Shown here one piece after another: positions 9,649 to 18,171 of a stretch of DNA of 64,000 bases. This DNA is from Methanococcoides alaskense. Lineage in GTDB: Archaea; Halobacteriota; Methanosarcinia; Methanosarcinales; Methanosarcinaceae. The position numbers and the translations under genes are program-made. Under the pieces are notes generated by a model that worked only from the letters and a program-made list of their open reading frames with translations, was not told the DNA's origin and ran no database searches. The stretch is taken from assembly GCF_031454185.1 (NCBI RefSeq), contig NZ_JAVDQI010000011.1, positions 1 through 64,000 on the forward strand. The letters are read 5' to 3'. The number at the start of each line of letters is the position of its first letter. Positions within the stretch are counted from its first letter, which is position 1.

Positions 9649-9984
9649 TTAATCCAAAGGGTACTCTTTTGCTTCTTTGCCCAAAAAATATCCCAAAACA
9701 GTCCTGATACCTACGACTGCACCCAAAAGTAGAAGTTCTTCAGTTGTGGGAGCTAACACCGTCTCAAGAATGTCAGCTGCTATGTAAAACTCGAGTCCGA
9801 ATATTATTCTATTAGTTAGATCTCTTCGGATCTCATTATATTCATATGGTTTCTTAAATATCTCAAGCATGATCAGCTTATAAGTTGATCTAAAGCCACC
9901 ATATGTTATTAAGATCGTTCCCACTATCGTGAATAAGCTGGCAATTGATCTTAAGATGATCTCTACGATCGTATATGTATCCAC
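9649..9984 (-). CDS. DUF1622-family membrane protein
   Basis: This 111-residue protein has two or three hydrophobic helices (residues about 14-32, 55-72 and 82-98) and the family pattern ILITYGGFRS...EYNEIRRDLTNRIIFGLEFYIAADIL. The family is common in methanogens and has no known activity. It stands alone; the downstream flank holds the tnpB element. A membrane location is inferred from hydropathy. Confidence 0.75.
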   Translation of the reverse strand: MDTYTIVEIILRSIASLFTIVGTILITYGGFRSTYKLIMLEIFKKPYEYNEIRRDLTNRIIFGLEFYIAADILETVLAPTTEELLLLGAVVGIRTVLGYFLGKEAKEYPLD

Positions 9985-10048
9985 TTAATTCCCCACTTAC
10001 TAATAATTAAGAATATTTTGCTATTTCTACTTAAAGTTTAGTCAATTA

Positions 10049-10068
10049 CCACCCATTGAAATGGGTGG
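10049..10068 (-). repeat. Right-end hairpin of the tnpB element
   Basis: The minus strand reads CCACCCATTTCAATGGGTGG: an 8-bp perfect stem (CCACCCAT/ATGGGTGG) with a 4-base loop, 12 bases beyond the tnpB stop. IS605-type right ends fold like this, and in studied elements the hairpin closes the scaffold of the TnpB guide RNA. The following bases (TAATTGACTAAAC on the minus strand) would start the guide. Confidence 0.65.
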
Positions 10069-10080
10069 CTTGTAAGTAAA

Positions 10081-11202
10081 TCACTGCGCTGTACCCTGTA
10101 CAGCACTCATCCCTACATTCGGCTGATTGACAGACAGCCTACTCAGGCAGGATATACCCGCCTGAGCTATGTTTCGAGCAGCATTGAGGTCAGCATGTAT
10201 CTGGAATCCACAACTACGACAACGGTAAGAACTACCATCCCGATTCCCTTTGTAAGTGTGTCCACATTTGGAACACTTCTGACTAGAGAATCTGGGATCA
10301 ACCGAGACAACCTACTTGCCCAGAGCTTCCGCTTTATAGCGGATAAACTGTTCAAGTTGGTAGAAACTCCAATTGTTGAGTTTCCTGTTAAAGTTCTTTC
10401 CTCTGCGTTTCTGGACTCTGATACTTGTAAGATCTTCAAGAGCAAACACATCAAAGGGCATATTGACAATTTCTTTGGCAATATGATGGTTAACATCAGT
10501 CACAAACCGTCTTTCCCTTCCGCTGATCTTCTTAAGAAGACGTTTAGCAGATTTGGTGCCTTTGGACTGAATTTCCTTCCTCAGATATGCATATTTAGCT
10601 CTTGTATTCTTGACCCCGCTGTCATTGAAAAAGACATTATTGGAACAAACTGCGACATTAACAATTCCTCGATCAATACCAAGAACAGTATTACCAGATG
10701 GTTTAGGAGATTCTGCTCGAAGTGTTACATGCAGATAGAACAAATCGTTTCTGCTATCATAATTCAGAGCAGAACTTCGAATTTCCCATCCGAGATACTG
10801 TTCATAGTATTTGGGGATTGTAAAACAAACCTTAACTCTGCCATTGACCGATGCAACTGTAGCATACCCATGTTCGAAAACAATACGGATAACTCTCTTG
10901 TTGTATCTGATTGCAGAAAAAAGATGACTTTGTGGAAGCCTCTTAAGCTTAACACCTTTGAGAGCTTCACACGCAACATCACGAGCACCTTGTACCAGCG
11001 AAGACGGGAGTTCAGGGTGCAGTTCTCTAATGTCTTTGTAAGTAGCGTGATGGATAGATACCTTGCTATGTGTATGATTATTAAAACCATACGACGCAAC
11101 CTCGTTGAAAACGTGGTTGAAAAGTACAACTGTCTGCTTGAGATTTTCTTTGCCTTCATTCGGCATCTCCAGCTTGAGTTTGATGGTTCTATCCATATTC
11201 AT
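10081..11202 (-). CDS. tnpB: TnpB RNA-guided nuclease with an in-frame TAG codon
   Basis: This would be a 373-residue protein if the TAG at 10312-10314 (codon 297) is read through. Before it are the RuvC residues Asp in VLGIDRGIVNVAV and Glu in FALEDLTSI. After it, in the same frame, are DPRFSSQKCSKCGH, the second zinc pair YRCRSCGF and the last RuvC Asp in HADLNAARN. Nothing else is broken. With termination at TAG, the zinc ribbon and third catalytic Asp are lost. In this lineage UAG can be decoded as pyrrolysine; a nonsense mutation is the alternative. No tnpA accompanies it. Confidence 0.85.
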
Positions 11203-11499
11203 ATATTACATTCGAAACTTTAAAAAAATAACGACACAAGGAGGGACGGTGCAATTCATCCACCTGTTTCATTTTGCAGTTACACTGCAAGACATCCAGA
11301 TTGATCTGGATGTTTTCCATGAAATTAAACTCCCATTAAATCTTCGATTTGATGCGAGATTGAAATGGGTGGTCTCCTTGCACCAACGATTATGAACTTC
11401 GAATCTGACCCATTAATGACCATCCATTGTGTATAGCAAAGCCTTCACAAAAAAAGGTGACATGGAATCAATTTAGACCCACTTAAAAATAATTGAAGA

Positions 11500-11883
11500 T
11501 CATTCATCTTCAAATAAATGTTCGAGGTACAGCTTTCTGACACATTTAGAACCGTATGGACCAATTATTCCAGACTTTAGTTCGATATACCAGCATTCAT
11601 TCATGGACCTGCCACAACATCGACATTTACTGCTTTCTTTTTTGAAAACTATTTTAGGTTTGTAGAATTCCAGGGCATGTGATTCATGACAGAAATGGTA
11701 AGTGCCATCCCTCTTCTCAACAAGTCCTTCCGTTCTGGCGGCTTCCATTACATCGTGCACTACATCATAGTTCTTTGTCACTGTTTTGGACAACAATGTT
11801 CTGATCTCAAGTGGAGATAATTCAGTTGCACATATTGTTGCAATATAGTCCAGCCCTTTCTGGACGGTCTTTGAATATTTCAT
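11500..11883 (-). CDS. DUF5830-like protein: winged-helix-like N-terminus with zinc-binding C-terminus
   Basis: In this 127-residue protein residues 1-60 look helical, like a winged-helix fold (LSPLEIRTLLSKTVTKNYDVVHDVME). Residues about 86-120 carry CRCCGRSMNECWYIELKSG then GPYGSKCVRKLYL, a Cys-rich treble-clef-like site. The ending 'G-P-(Y/F)-G-S-x-C-(V/I)-R-K' matches my memory of the archaeal DUF5830 family; I have not confirmed this. A nucleic-acid-binding role is plausible but unproven. The gene stands alone upstream of the tnpB element. Confidence 0.6.
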   Translation of the reverse strand: MKYSKTVQKGLDYIATICATELSPLEIRTLLSKTVTKNYDVVHDVMEAARTEGLVEKRDGTYHFCHESHALEFYKPKIVFKKESSKCRCCGRSMNECWYIELKSGIIGPYGSKCVRKLYLEHLFEDE

Positions 11884-12040
11884 TTCATCCCTTTATCCAT
11901 TTAACATATAGAACGGAGTGGATCTCGCTTTACATCATCAATTACAGATAATGAACACGTGTCTTCGTCCATTAAGTTGTGTATCTGGTACAAACATATA
12001 CAAGGGACTTTTTGTTATTAAATATTTATATAATTATTGA

Positions 12041-12388
12041 ATTCTTACGGCAGCAGACATTCACGATATCAAGAAGAAAGAGACATACGGTGCACCGGTC
12101 ATAGAAGGTGATACTATCGACATCCCTGTAGTTGGTTCAATTGCTCACAAATTGATGCCTTGAATAGTTGAAAGATATATTCTTGCACTTGACAACAACG
12201 ACTTGCAAGTGTCATCTACTACAACAGCTATCCATGAAATTAAACTCAAATGATCAGTAATACAACCATTGTCTACAGTAGGAAAACAACTCTTACTGCA
12301 TGACAATGGAATCTCAGATGAAATGATCAGACCTCTATTTATCACGGATTATAAATGTATTTGTTCACTATCTATCAGATTCTATTAA
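12041..12388 (+). pseudogene. Decayed reading frame with two in-frame TGA codons
   Basis: A single frame of 115 codons (open from 12041, TAA at 12386-12388) reads as coding-like protein (AADIHDIKKKETYGAPVIEG, VSSTTTAIHEIKLK, LLLHDNGISDEMIRPLF), interrupted by TGA at 12161-12163 and 12251-12253. There is no ATG and a TGA lies directly upstream. I do not recognise the family. Two stops and no start favour a pseudogene. The rest of 11884-12538 is AT-rich with nothing else I can support. Confidence 0.45.
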
Positions 12389-12538
12389 AAATATCCAACC
12401 AAATTTAAGCCACAAATACTATAACACATGGTTTCACTGATTAGAGCTACTCTAATTTAAACCTAAAATCTGTTTTACCCAGCGTTGGGCTAGTATCCAA
12501 TGTTAACTGGAGATTTTAATATTAAGTAGGAAAAAAAA

Positions 12539-13708
12539 ATTGAAGTACGAAACCTAACTAAAATATTTGGGAAAAAACCCAAGAAAGCACTTTCTCTTAT
12601 CGAAACCGGATTATCAAAAAGTGAAATTTTTGAAAGGACCGGACAGAACGTTGGACTTTATAACGTCAATTTTGATATATATGAAGGTGAGATTTTTGTA
12701 ATAATGGGCCTTTCCGGCTCAGGAAAATCCACTCTTTTGCGATGTATAAACCGCCTTATAGAACCAACTGCCGGAAACATAATTCTCGATGGTGAGGATG
12801 TGGCCACAGCAGATTCTGAAAAACTGCGAGAGATACGCAGGAAAAAAATGGGCATGGTCTTTCAGAATTTTGCACTCATTCCTCACAGAACTGTCCTTGA
12901 TAACGTTGCATACGGTCTTGAGATACAGGGCATATCAAAAGAAGAAAGAGATGTTAAAGGAAAGGAAGCTATCGAGACAGTTGGCCTTAAGGGCTATGAA
13001 GATAGCAAAACATCCCAGCTCAGTGGAGGGATGCAGCAGAGGGTCGGACTTGCGAGGGCCCTTGCAACTGATCCTGACATCCTGCTGATGGATGAAGCCT
13101 TCAGTGCTCTTGATCCCCTTATACGAAGCGAGATGCAGGACGAATTGCTCGCACTGGAAGAGAAGATGCAGAAAACGATCGTTTTCGTATCCCATGATCT
13201 CGATGAGGCCCTAAAACTGGGCGATAGGATCATGATCATGCATGATGGCCAGATAGCCCAGATCGGCACTGCAGAAAATATCCTTACAGAACCTGCAGAT
13301 GATTATGTATCGAAGTTCGTGGCAGGCGTGGACAGGACAAAAATACTCACTGCAGAAACGGTCATGAAACGTGCCGATCCCGTGATATCAATTAACTCCA
13401 GTCCAAAGGTAGCCCTGCAGTTGATGAGAGAACATGGCATATCATCCATATTTGTCGTGAACAGAGAGAAGCATCTGAAAGGCATAGTTTCAGTTGATGA
13501 TGCAGTGAGTGGTTCAAAGGCTGGGAAGACCATAAAGGACGTCATGACAAGCGATGTCACAGCTACTAACCCAGATACACCTTTGAACGAACTTATACCG
13601 ATAATAGAAAACAGTTCACCTATTGCAGTTACAAAGGATGATGGAAAACTCCTTGGAGTAATTGTAAGGGGAAGTGTACTTGGTGCACTTACGATCGAGG
13701 AGGTGTGA
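12539..13708 (+). CDS. proV: Glycine betaine ABC transporter ATPase (ProV/OpuAA) with no canonical start codon
   Basis: This is the ATPase of the second osmolyte importer. Walker A GLSGSGKST begins right after the first ATG (12704), so the true N-terminus must lie upstream. The frame upstream codes the family's N-terminus (EVRNLTKIFGKKPKKAL...SEIFERTGQNVGL) but has no ATG, GTG or TTG before an in-frame TAG at 12527-12529. I end the gene at the ATT at 12539, giving about 389 residues, near ProV length. Signature LSGGMQQRVGLARAL, Walker B ILLMDEAFSALD and two C-terminal CBS units are present. Either an unusual start, read-through of TAG from an ATG at 12500, or a lost start codon explains it. 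Confidence 0.85.
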   Translation: MEVRNLTKIFGKKPKKALSLIETGLSKSEIFERTGQNVGLYNVNFDIYEGEIFVIMGLSGSGKSTLLRCINRLIEPTAGNIILDGEDVATADSEKLREIRRKKMGMVFQNFALIPHRTVLDNVAYGLEIQGISKEERDVKGKEAIETVGLKGYEDSKTSQLSGGMQQRVGLARALATDPDILLMDEAFSALDPLIRSEMQDELLALEEKMQKTIVFVSHDLDEALKLGDRIMIMHDGQIAQIGTAENILTEPADDYVSKFVAGVDRTKILTAETVMKRADPVISINSSPKVALQLMREHGISSIFVVNREKHLKGIVSVDDAVSGSKAGKTIKDVMTSDVTATNPDTPLNELIPIIENSSPIAVTKDDGKLLGVIVRGSVLGALTIEEV

Positions 13709-13711
13709 TCA

Positions 13712-14542
13712 ATGGCTATACCAAAAATACCGATAGGCGAGGGTATGGAAAAAGTGGTCAATTGGATCGAAGATGATTTTGGAATATTGCTGGATATATT
13801 TAGCGATGTAACGGATTACATAATATCCGGCCTTAATGATACCCTGCTCTTATTTCCTCCCATTGTATTTGCATTGATAATTGGTATCGCTGCATATTTC
13901 ATCGGCAAGAAGGATCTAAAACTTGCGATAGGAAGTACATTTGGCTTGCTCCTGATAGAGAACATGGGACTATGGGTACTATCCATGGAGACTATATCCC
14001 TTGTACTCACATCGGCATCCCTTGCATTGCTTATCGCAATACCATTGGGAATCGTTTCAGCAAAGAATGAATTTGCATACCACGTGATCAAACCGCTGCT
14101 TGACCTGATGCAGACGATGCCATCGTTTGTCTACCTTATACCTGCAGTCATATTCTTTGGGCTTGGAAATGTTCCGGGACTTGTTGCAACGATTGTTTTT
14201 GCAATGCCTCCTGCGATCAGACTTACCACCCTGGGAATTCAGCAGGTGCCTAAGGAACTTACTGAGGTCGCAGACGCATTTGGATCAACACCCTGGCAGA
14301 AACTGACCAAGGTGGAACTTCCAACTGCTCTGCCAAGCATAATGGCCGGTGTAAATCAGTGCATAATGCTTTCCCTTTCAATGGTTGTAATAGCTGCCAT
14401 GATCGGTGCAAGAGGTCTGGGATATCAGGTACTCATCGGAATTCAGAGAGTAGATATAGGCCAGGGATTTGAAGCAGGACTTGGAATTGTGATCATTGCG
14501 ATCATACTTGACAGGTTCACGCAGCATCTCACACCAAAATGA
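13712..14542 (+). CDS. proW: Glycine betaine ABC transporter permease (ProW/OpuAB)
   Basis: This 276-residue permease has about six transmembrane segments and the coupling loop ADAFGSTPWQKLTKVELPTA, preceded by ALLIAIPLGIVSAKN and LMQTMPSFVYLIPAVIFFG, typical ProW blocks. It starts three bases after proV, behind GGAGGTGTGATCA, a near-perfect anti-SD match. The N-terminal amphipathic segment (MEKVVNWIEDDFG) precedes the first helix as in ProW. It works with the adjacent ATPase and lipoprotein. Confidence 0.93.
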   Translation: MAIPKIPIGEGMEKVVNWIEDDFGILLDIFSDVTDYIISGLNDTLLLFPPIVFALIIGIAAYFIGKKDLKLAIGSTFGLLLIENMGLWVLSMETISLVLTSASLALLIAIPLGIVSAKNEFAYHVIKPLLDLMQTMPSFVYLIPAVIFFGLGNVPGLVATIVFAMPPAIRLTTLGIQQVPKELTEVADAFGSTPWQKLTKVELPTALPSIMAGVNQCIMLSLSMVVIAAMIGARGLGYQVLIGIQRVDIGQGFEAGLGIVIIAIILDRFTQHLTPK

Positions 14543-14566
14543 GATGCACACTTCTTTACTTTTTAT

Positions 14567-14581
14567 TGCGGAAATACCGCA
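14567..14581 (+). terminator. Short hairpin between proW and proX
   Basis: TGCGG (14567-14571) pairs with CCGCA (14577-14581) after a run of T, in the 78-base gap between proW and proX. It is small and lacks a following T run, so it may be an RNA-processing or partial termination site that sets the binding-protein to transporter ratio rather than a full stop. Confidence 0.35.
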
Positions 14582-14620
14582 TATTACCCATAAATAAAAA
14601 AAATTAGTGTTTGTGATATA

Positions 14621-15490
14621 ATGAATGGAAAAATAAAATCGTTATTGCTGGTATTGCTAATTGCAATAAGCCTTGTTGGTGCAGGATGTGTCCAGCAGGA
14701 AGATGGAACTGAATCAAAGGAAGTAACTGTAGGATATGTTCTATGGGACGGCGAAATAGCAAGCACGAATGTGATCGAGCAGGTTCTTGAGAAAAAGGGC
14801 TATGATGTTGAGATCATTGCAGTGGATGCAGGCGCCCTTTATCTGGGAGTCGCACAGGGAGATTTCGATTTCACAACATCCGCATGGTTACCCGTGACAC
14901 AGGAAAACTACTGGAATCAGTATGGAGACCAGTTAGTCAGTGTCAGAAAAAACCTTGAGAACACACCTCTGGGACTTGTTGTACCAGCATATGTAGAGAT
15001 AGACTCTATAGCAGAACTCAACGACAACAAGGAAATGTTTGACGGAGAGATCATCGGTATCGACCCTGGGGCAGGTATCATGCAGAACACCGAAAATGCT
15101 ATCGAAGCCTATGGTCTGGATTACAAACTGGTCTCAAGCAGTACCGCAGGCATGAACGCACAGCTTCGAAAAGCTATTGATGATGAAGAACCCATCGTTG
15201 TTACACTCTGGTCACCACATTGGTCATTTGATCGCTGGGACTTGAAGTACCTTGATGATCCAGAAGGAGCCTTTGGTCAAGCAGATAATGTAGAGACCCT
15301 TGCCCGTATAGGCCTTGAAGAAGATATGCCAGAGGTCTATGATGTACTCACAAGATTCCACTGGACCCATGAAGATATACAGTCAGTGATGAGTGATATG
15401 GAGAATGGAATGGCTCCTGAGGATGCAGCAGCAAAATGGATAGAGAATAATCCTGAAAAGGTAAACGAATGGCTGGGAGAAGAGTTATAA
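14621..15490 (+). CDS. proX: Glycine betaine-binding lipoprotein (ProX/OpuAC)
   Basis: This 289-residue protein has a lipoprotein signal (hydrophobic core LLLVLLIAISLVGAGC, lipidated Cys about residue 22) and an OpuAC-type binding fold. Motifs include VTVGYVLWDGEIAS, DFDFTTSAWLPVT, GIDPGAGIMQ and VVTLWSPHWSFDRWDLKYL, the last three rich in the Trp/aromatic residues that form the cation-pi box for trimethylammonium ligands. It sits downstream of proVW and completes the importer. It is distinct from the OpuCC-type protein at 4534-5445, so the cell has two systems. Confidence 0.92.
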   Translation: MNGKIKSLLLVLLIAISLVGAGCVQQEDGTESKEVTVGYVLWDGEIASTNVIEQVLEKKGYDVEIIAVDAGALYLGVAQGDFDFTTSAWLPVTQENYWNQYGDQLVSVRKNLENTPLGLVVPAYVEIDSIAELNDNKEMFDGEIIGIDPGAGIMQNTENAIEAYGLDYKLVSSSTAGMNAQLRKAIDDEEPIVVTLWSPHWSFDRWDLKYLDDPEGAFGQADNVETLARIGLEEDMPEVYDVLTRFHWTHEDIQSVMSDMENGMAPEDAAAKWIENNPEKVNEWLGEEL

Positions 15491-15857
15491 CTTCTCTCTC
15501 ATTTCTTTTTTATTGTAGAGGACCTCTACAGAACTATTAATTCATGTATTTGCTTTTAAGCTAGTGCACTATTATTAAATGCTCTATTTTTTACTTGGAT
15601 AAAATTACCATTAAACCCCAAACAATTCACTGATAATGGAAATCCTACTTTTGATTTGTTTTTAATTTATTCTCACTAGCTTCCTGTTTATAAGCTTCAA
15701 GCGAAAAAAACCAGACATTAAGCTTTAAAAAACACAAAAGCCGTCTACATTCTTTGTATTGCACAGAACAGAAGGCTAATTTTCGCATACATATGATTTA
15801 TATAATATATTATACAACTTATATTAATTAGCTTTCAAATTATGTATATGGGAAAAT
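15491..15857 (+). promoter_or_regulatory. Intergenic region with palindrome and TATA box for the histidine kinase
   Basis: There is no gene here. TGTAGAGG/CCTCTACA (15514-15530) is a perfect 8-bp palindrome with a 1-base centre, just after proX, and resembles the TCTACAGA end of the MITE-like element. TTTATATAATA at 15797-15807 is a good TATA candidate, with a predicted leader of about 25-30 bases to the kinase ATG at 15858. Confidence 0.4.
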
Positions 15858-18002
15858 ATGGTCTTAAGTGATAGAAATGAAGTCGAGGAAAGTGACAAAA
15901 AAAGATCACCATTAGACAAAGTCCCATCTTCGAGTCCAATTATATGGAAATTATTAATCCCATTACTTCTTACAGCATTGATATTGATCGCTTCCTTTTC
16001 AGTTTTACTATGGTGGCAGCAGGATCAGCAAATAGAAGAGGGGATCCAAAAAACAATCGATCTCGTTCAGAATGATTATGAGACAACATTGGAGAAACAA
16101 TCTTCAAAAATGGTTACTGAATTGAATTGGATCGCTGTAAATGAACCTTTGATCGATGCTCTGGAAAAGCAAGATCCTGATACGCTTTTATTAAATTCCC
16201 AGAATTTGTACGATAGACTATCCCAGGTCCATAATATATCCCATTTTTATTATCAGGGTCCTGATAGGGTGAATGTGCTGAGGGTCCATATGCCTGATAA
16301 GAGAGGAGGTTCCATTGAACGTTTTACTCTACTTGAAGCTGAAAGAACAGGGAATGTTGTTACTGGACTGGAACTTGGTTCACTGGGATTTTTCACCCTA
16401 TGGGCTATAAAACCTGTGTATTCTAATGGAACATTGATCGGCTACATTGAGCTTGGAAAAGAAATTGAGGACATTCTCAACTCTATCTCAGAAAATACGG
16501 GTGCTGAGTTGACCGTTTTTATCTACAAGGATTCTCTTGATAGAAATAACTGGGAAAATGGGATGCTAAAACTAGACCGTGAAGCAGATTGGGACCGATA
16601 TTCTTCAAAAGTTATTATTTATGGCACAGTTCCTTTATCGACTGCTTTTGAACAGCCCATCGAATTAGAGGAAGCTATAACGAAAGGTAATTCTCTTGAA
16701 ATAGTAGATAATGAAACTATATGGCATACATCATCAATGACCTTAAATGATGCTTCAGGCGATGAAGTAGGTTTCATGCTGATCAGACAGGATATCACAG
16801 CAGAAAGAAACCTGTTCGCTGAAAATTTGAAACGGTTAATAATAAGGTCAATTTTACTCTTCGTATTATTGTGTTCCTTTTACTTTTTTATGTTGAAGAG
16901 AACTGCTCAAAGCATATTTGAAAACGAGTTCATAGTAAAGGAAAGTAGTGATCGCTTCAGATCCGTTATCGAATCTGCACATGATGCAGTTATGATCGTA
17001 AATTCCAAAGGAAAGATCGTTTACTGGAATAAAAGGGCTGAATCAATATTCGGTTATGATAGGGATGAAACAATAGGTGCTCATCTTTTGACATTTATCC
17101 CGGAAAGATATAGGGAAGCTCACAAAAATAAATTCAATGGGTCAGATATAACTGGCCTAACTGTTCAGATAGAGGGATTGAAAAAAGATGGTTCTGAGAT
17201 ACCAATTGAACTTTCACTATCAAGCTGGAATTCAAAACATGGTCGTTATTATGGTGGAGTGATCCGTGATATCACTAAGAGAAAAGAAGATGAGGATATG
17301 CTGAAAAAATATGCAGCAGAGCTTGAGCGTTCGAATGAACTTAAGACCATTTTTGCTGATATTATGCGTCATGATCTGATGAATCCTATAAGCTTTATAA
17401 ATGGATATGTTGGTGTGTTACTGGAAACGGAAAAAGATCCTGATAAAGTCACTAAAATAAAATGCTTGAAAAAGGTCACCTCAAAATTGATAATAATGAT
17501 AGAGGAAGCATCGAAGTTCTCAATGCTGGAAGAATCAGATGAAATAACTTTAAAGGTTTTTGATCTGGAATTTATGTTAAGATCATCTGCCATGTATATT
17601 CAAAAACAGGCAGATGAAAAAGAAATGTCAATTGAACTCGATCTTCACGGGCCTTATTTTGTGAAAGCTGACCCCATGGTAGAAGATGTGTTTGCAAATA
17701 TTCTATCAAATGCTATAAAATATAGCCCGAAAAGAACAAAAGTAATAGTTGATGTTGCTAATCAAGGAGAATTCTGGAAAATAAGCATAACCGACTCAGG
17801 CGAAGGAATTGCAGATGAAGATAAGCCCTTGGTATTTGACAGGTTCAAGCGTGTTAACAAAGGCAACATTAAGGGCACAGGTCTTGGCCTTGCAATCGTG
17901 AAAAGGATCATGGAACTACATGAGGGTGATGTGGGAGTAAGCAACAATCCAGAAGGTCAGGGCAGTGTTTTCTGGGTAACTCTGAAAAAGGCTGATCTCT
18001 AA
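15858..18002 (+). CDS. Membrane sensor histidine kinase: Cache-like sensor, PAS, HisKA, HATPase
   Basis: This 714-residue protein has transmembrane helices at about 30-53 and 327-347 enclosing an extracellular double-Cache-like domain (HFYYQGPDRVNVLRVHMPDK, LIGYIELGKEIEDIL). A PAS domain (about 365-480) follows, then HisKA with the phospho-acceptor in IMRHDLMNPISF (His near 505), and an HATPase with NILSNAIKYS, DSGEGIADED and GTGLGLAIVKR. The RHDLMNP H-box is the archaeal variety. It senses an unknown external ligand. No response regulator is adjacent, so output is unknown. Confidence 0.88.
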   Translation: MVLSDRNEVEESDKKRSPLDKVPSSSPIIWKLLIPLLLTALILIASFSVLLWWQQDQQIEEGIQKTIDLVQNDYETTLEKQSSKMVTELNWIAVNEPLIDALEKQDPDTLLLNSQNLYDRLSQVHNISHFYYQGPDRVNVLRVHMPDKRGGSIERFTLLEAERTGNVVTGLELGSLGFFTLWAIKPVYSNGTLIGYIELGKEIEDILNSISENTGAELTVFIYKDSLDRNNWENGMLKLDREADWDRYSSKVIIYGTVPLSTAFEQPIELEEAITKGNSLEIVDNETIWHTSSMTLNDASGDEVGFMLIRQDITAERNLFAENLKRLIIRSILLFVLLCSFYFFMLKRTAQSIFENEFIVKESSDRFRSVIESAHDAVMIVNSKGKIVYWNKRAESIFGYDRDETIGAHLLTFIPERYREAHKNKFNGSDITGLTVQIEGLKKDGSEIPIELSLSSWNSKHGRYYGGVIRDITKRKEDEDMLKKYAAELERSNELKTIFADIMRHDLMNPISFINGYVGVLLETEKDPDKVTKIKCLKKVTSKLIIMIEEASKFSMLEESDEITLKVFDLEFMLRSSAMYIQKQADEKEMSIELDLHGPYFVKADPMVEDVFANILSNAIKYSPKRTKVIVDVANQGEFWKISITDSGEGIADEDKPLVFDRFKRVNKGNIKGTGLGLAIVKRIMELHEGDVGVSNNPEGQGSVFWVTLKKADL

Positions 18003-18171
18003 GCTGAACAACGAATGTCACGAACAAATTAACATATCTAAAAATGTACACATCAGATAAATAGCTATATAAATTTAGATATAAACTATGAAAAAAATGA
18101 TATAAATTCCACTGTAAGATCAGATTATTATAATTCTACGGTGGAACATTAAAATTTCATTAAATGAGGTT

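Larger units (their letters stand above)
10049..11372 (-). mobile_element. tnpB-only IS200/IS605-type (IS1341-like) element
   Basis: The element carries tnpB and no tnpA, as in IS1341-type members that move in trans. Past the tnpB stop the minus strand forms a perfect hairpin, CCACCCATTTCAATGGGTGG (10049-10068), typical of the right end. The 14-mer ATTGAAATGGGTGG recurs upstream of tnpB at 11359-11372, marking the left end. The left-end region also holds a hairpin CATCCAGAT/ATCTGGATG at 11293-11312. Exact cleavage sites are not defined; flanking bases just below 10049 would be the guide segment if a TnpB-bound RNA is made. Confidence 0.7.

Noticed and set aside
10195..11223. Long plus-strand frame of 342 codons
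   Set aside because: It is the antisense of tnpB; the minus strand carries the RuvC and zinc motifs.
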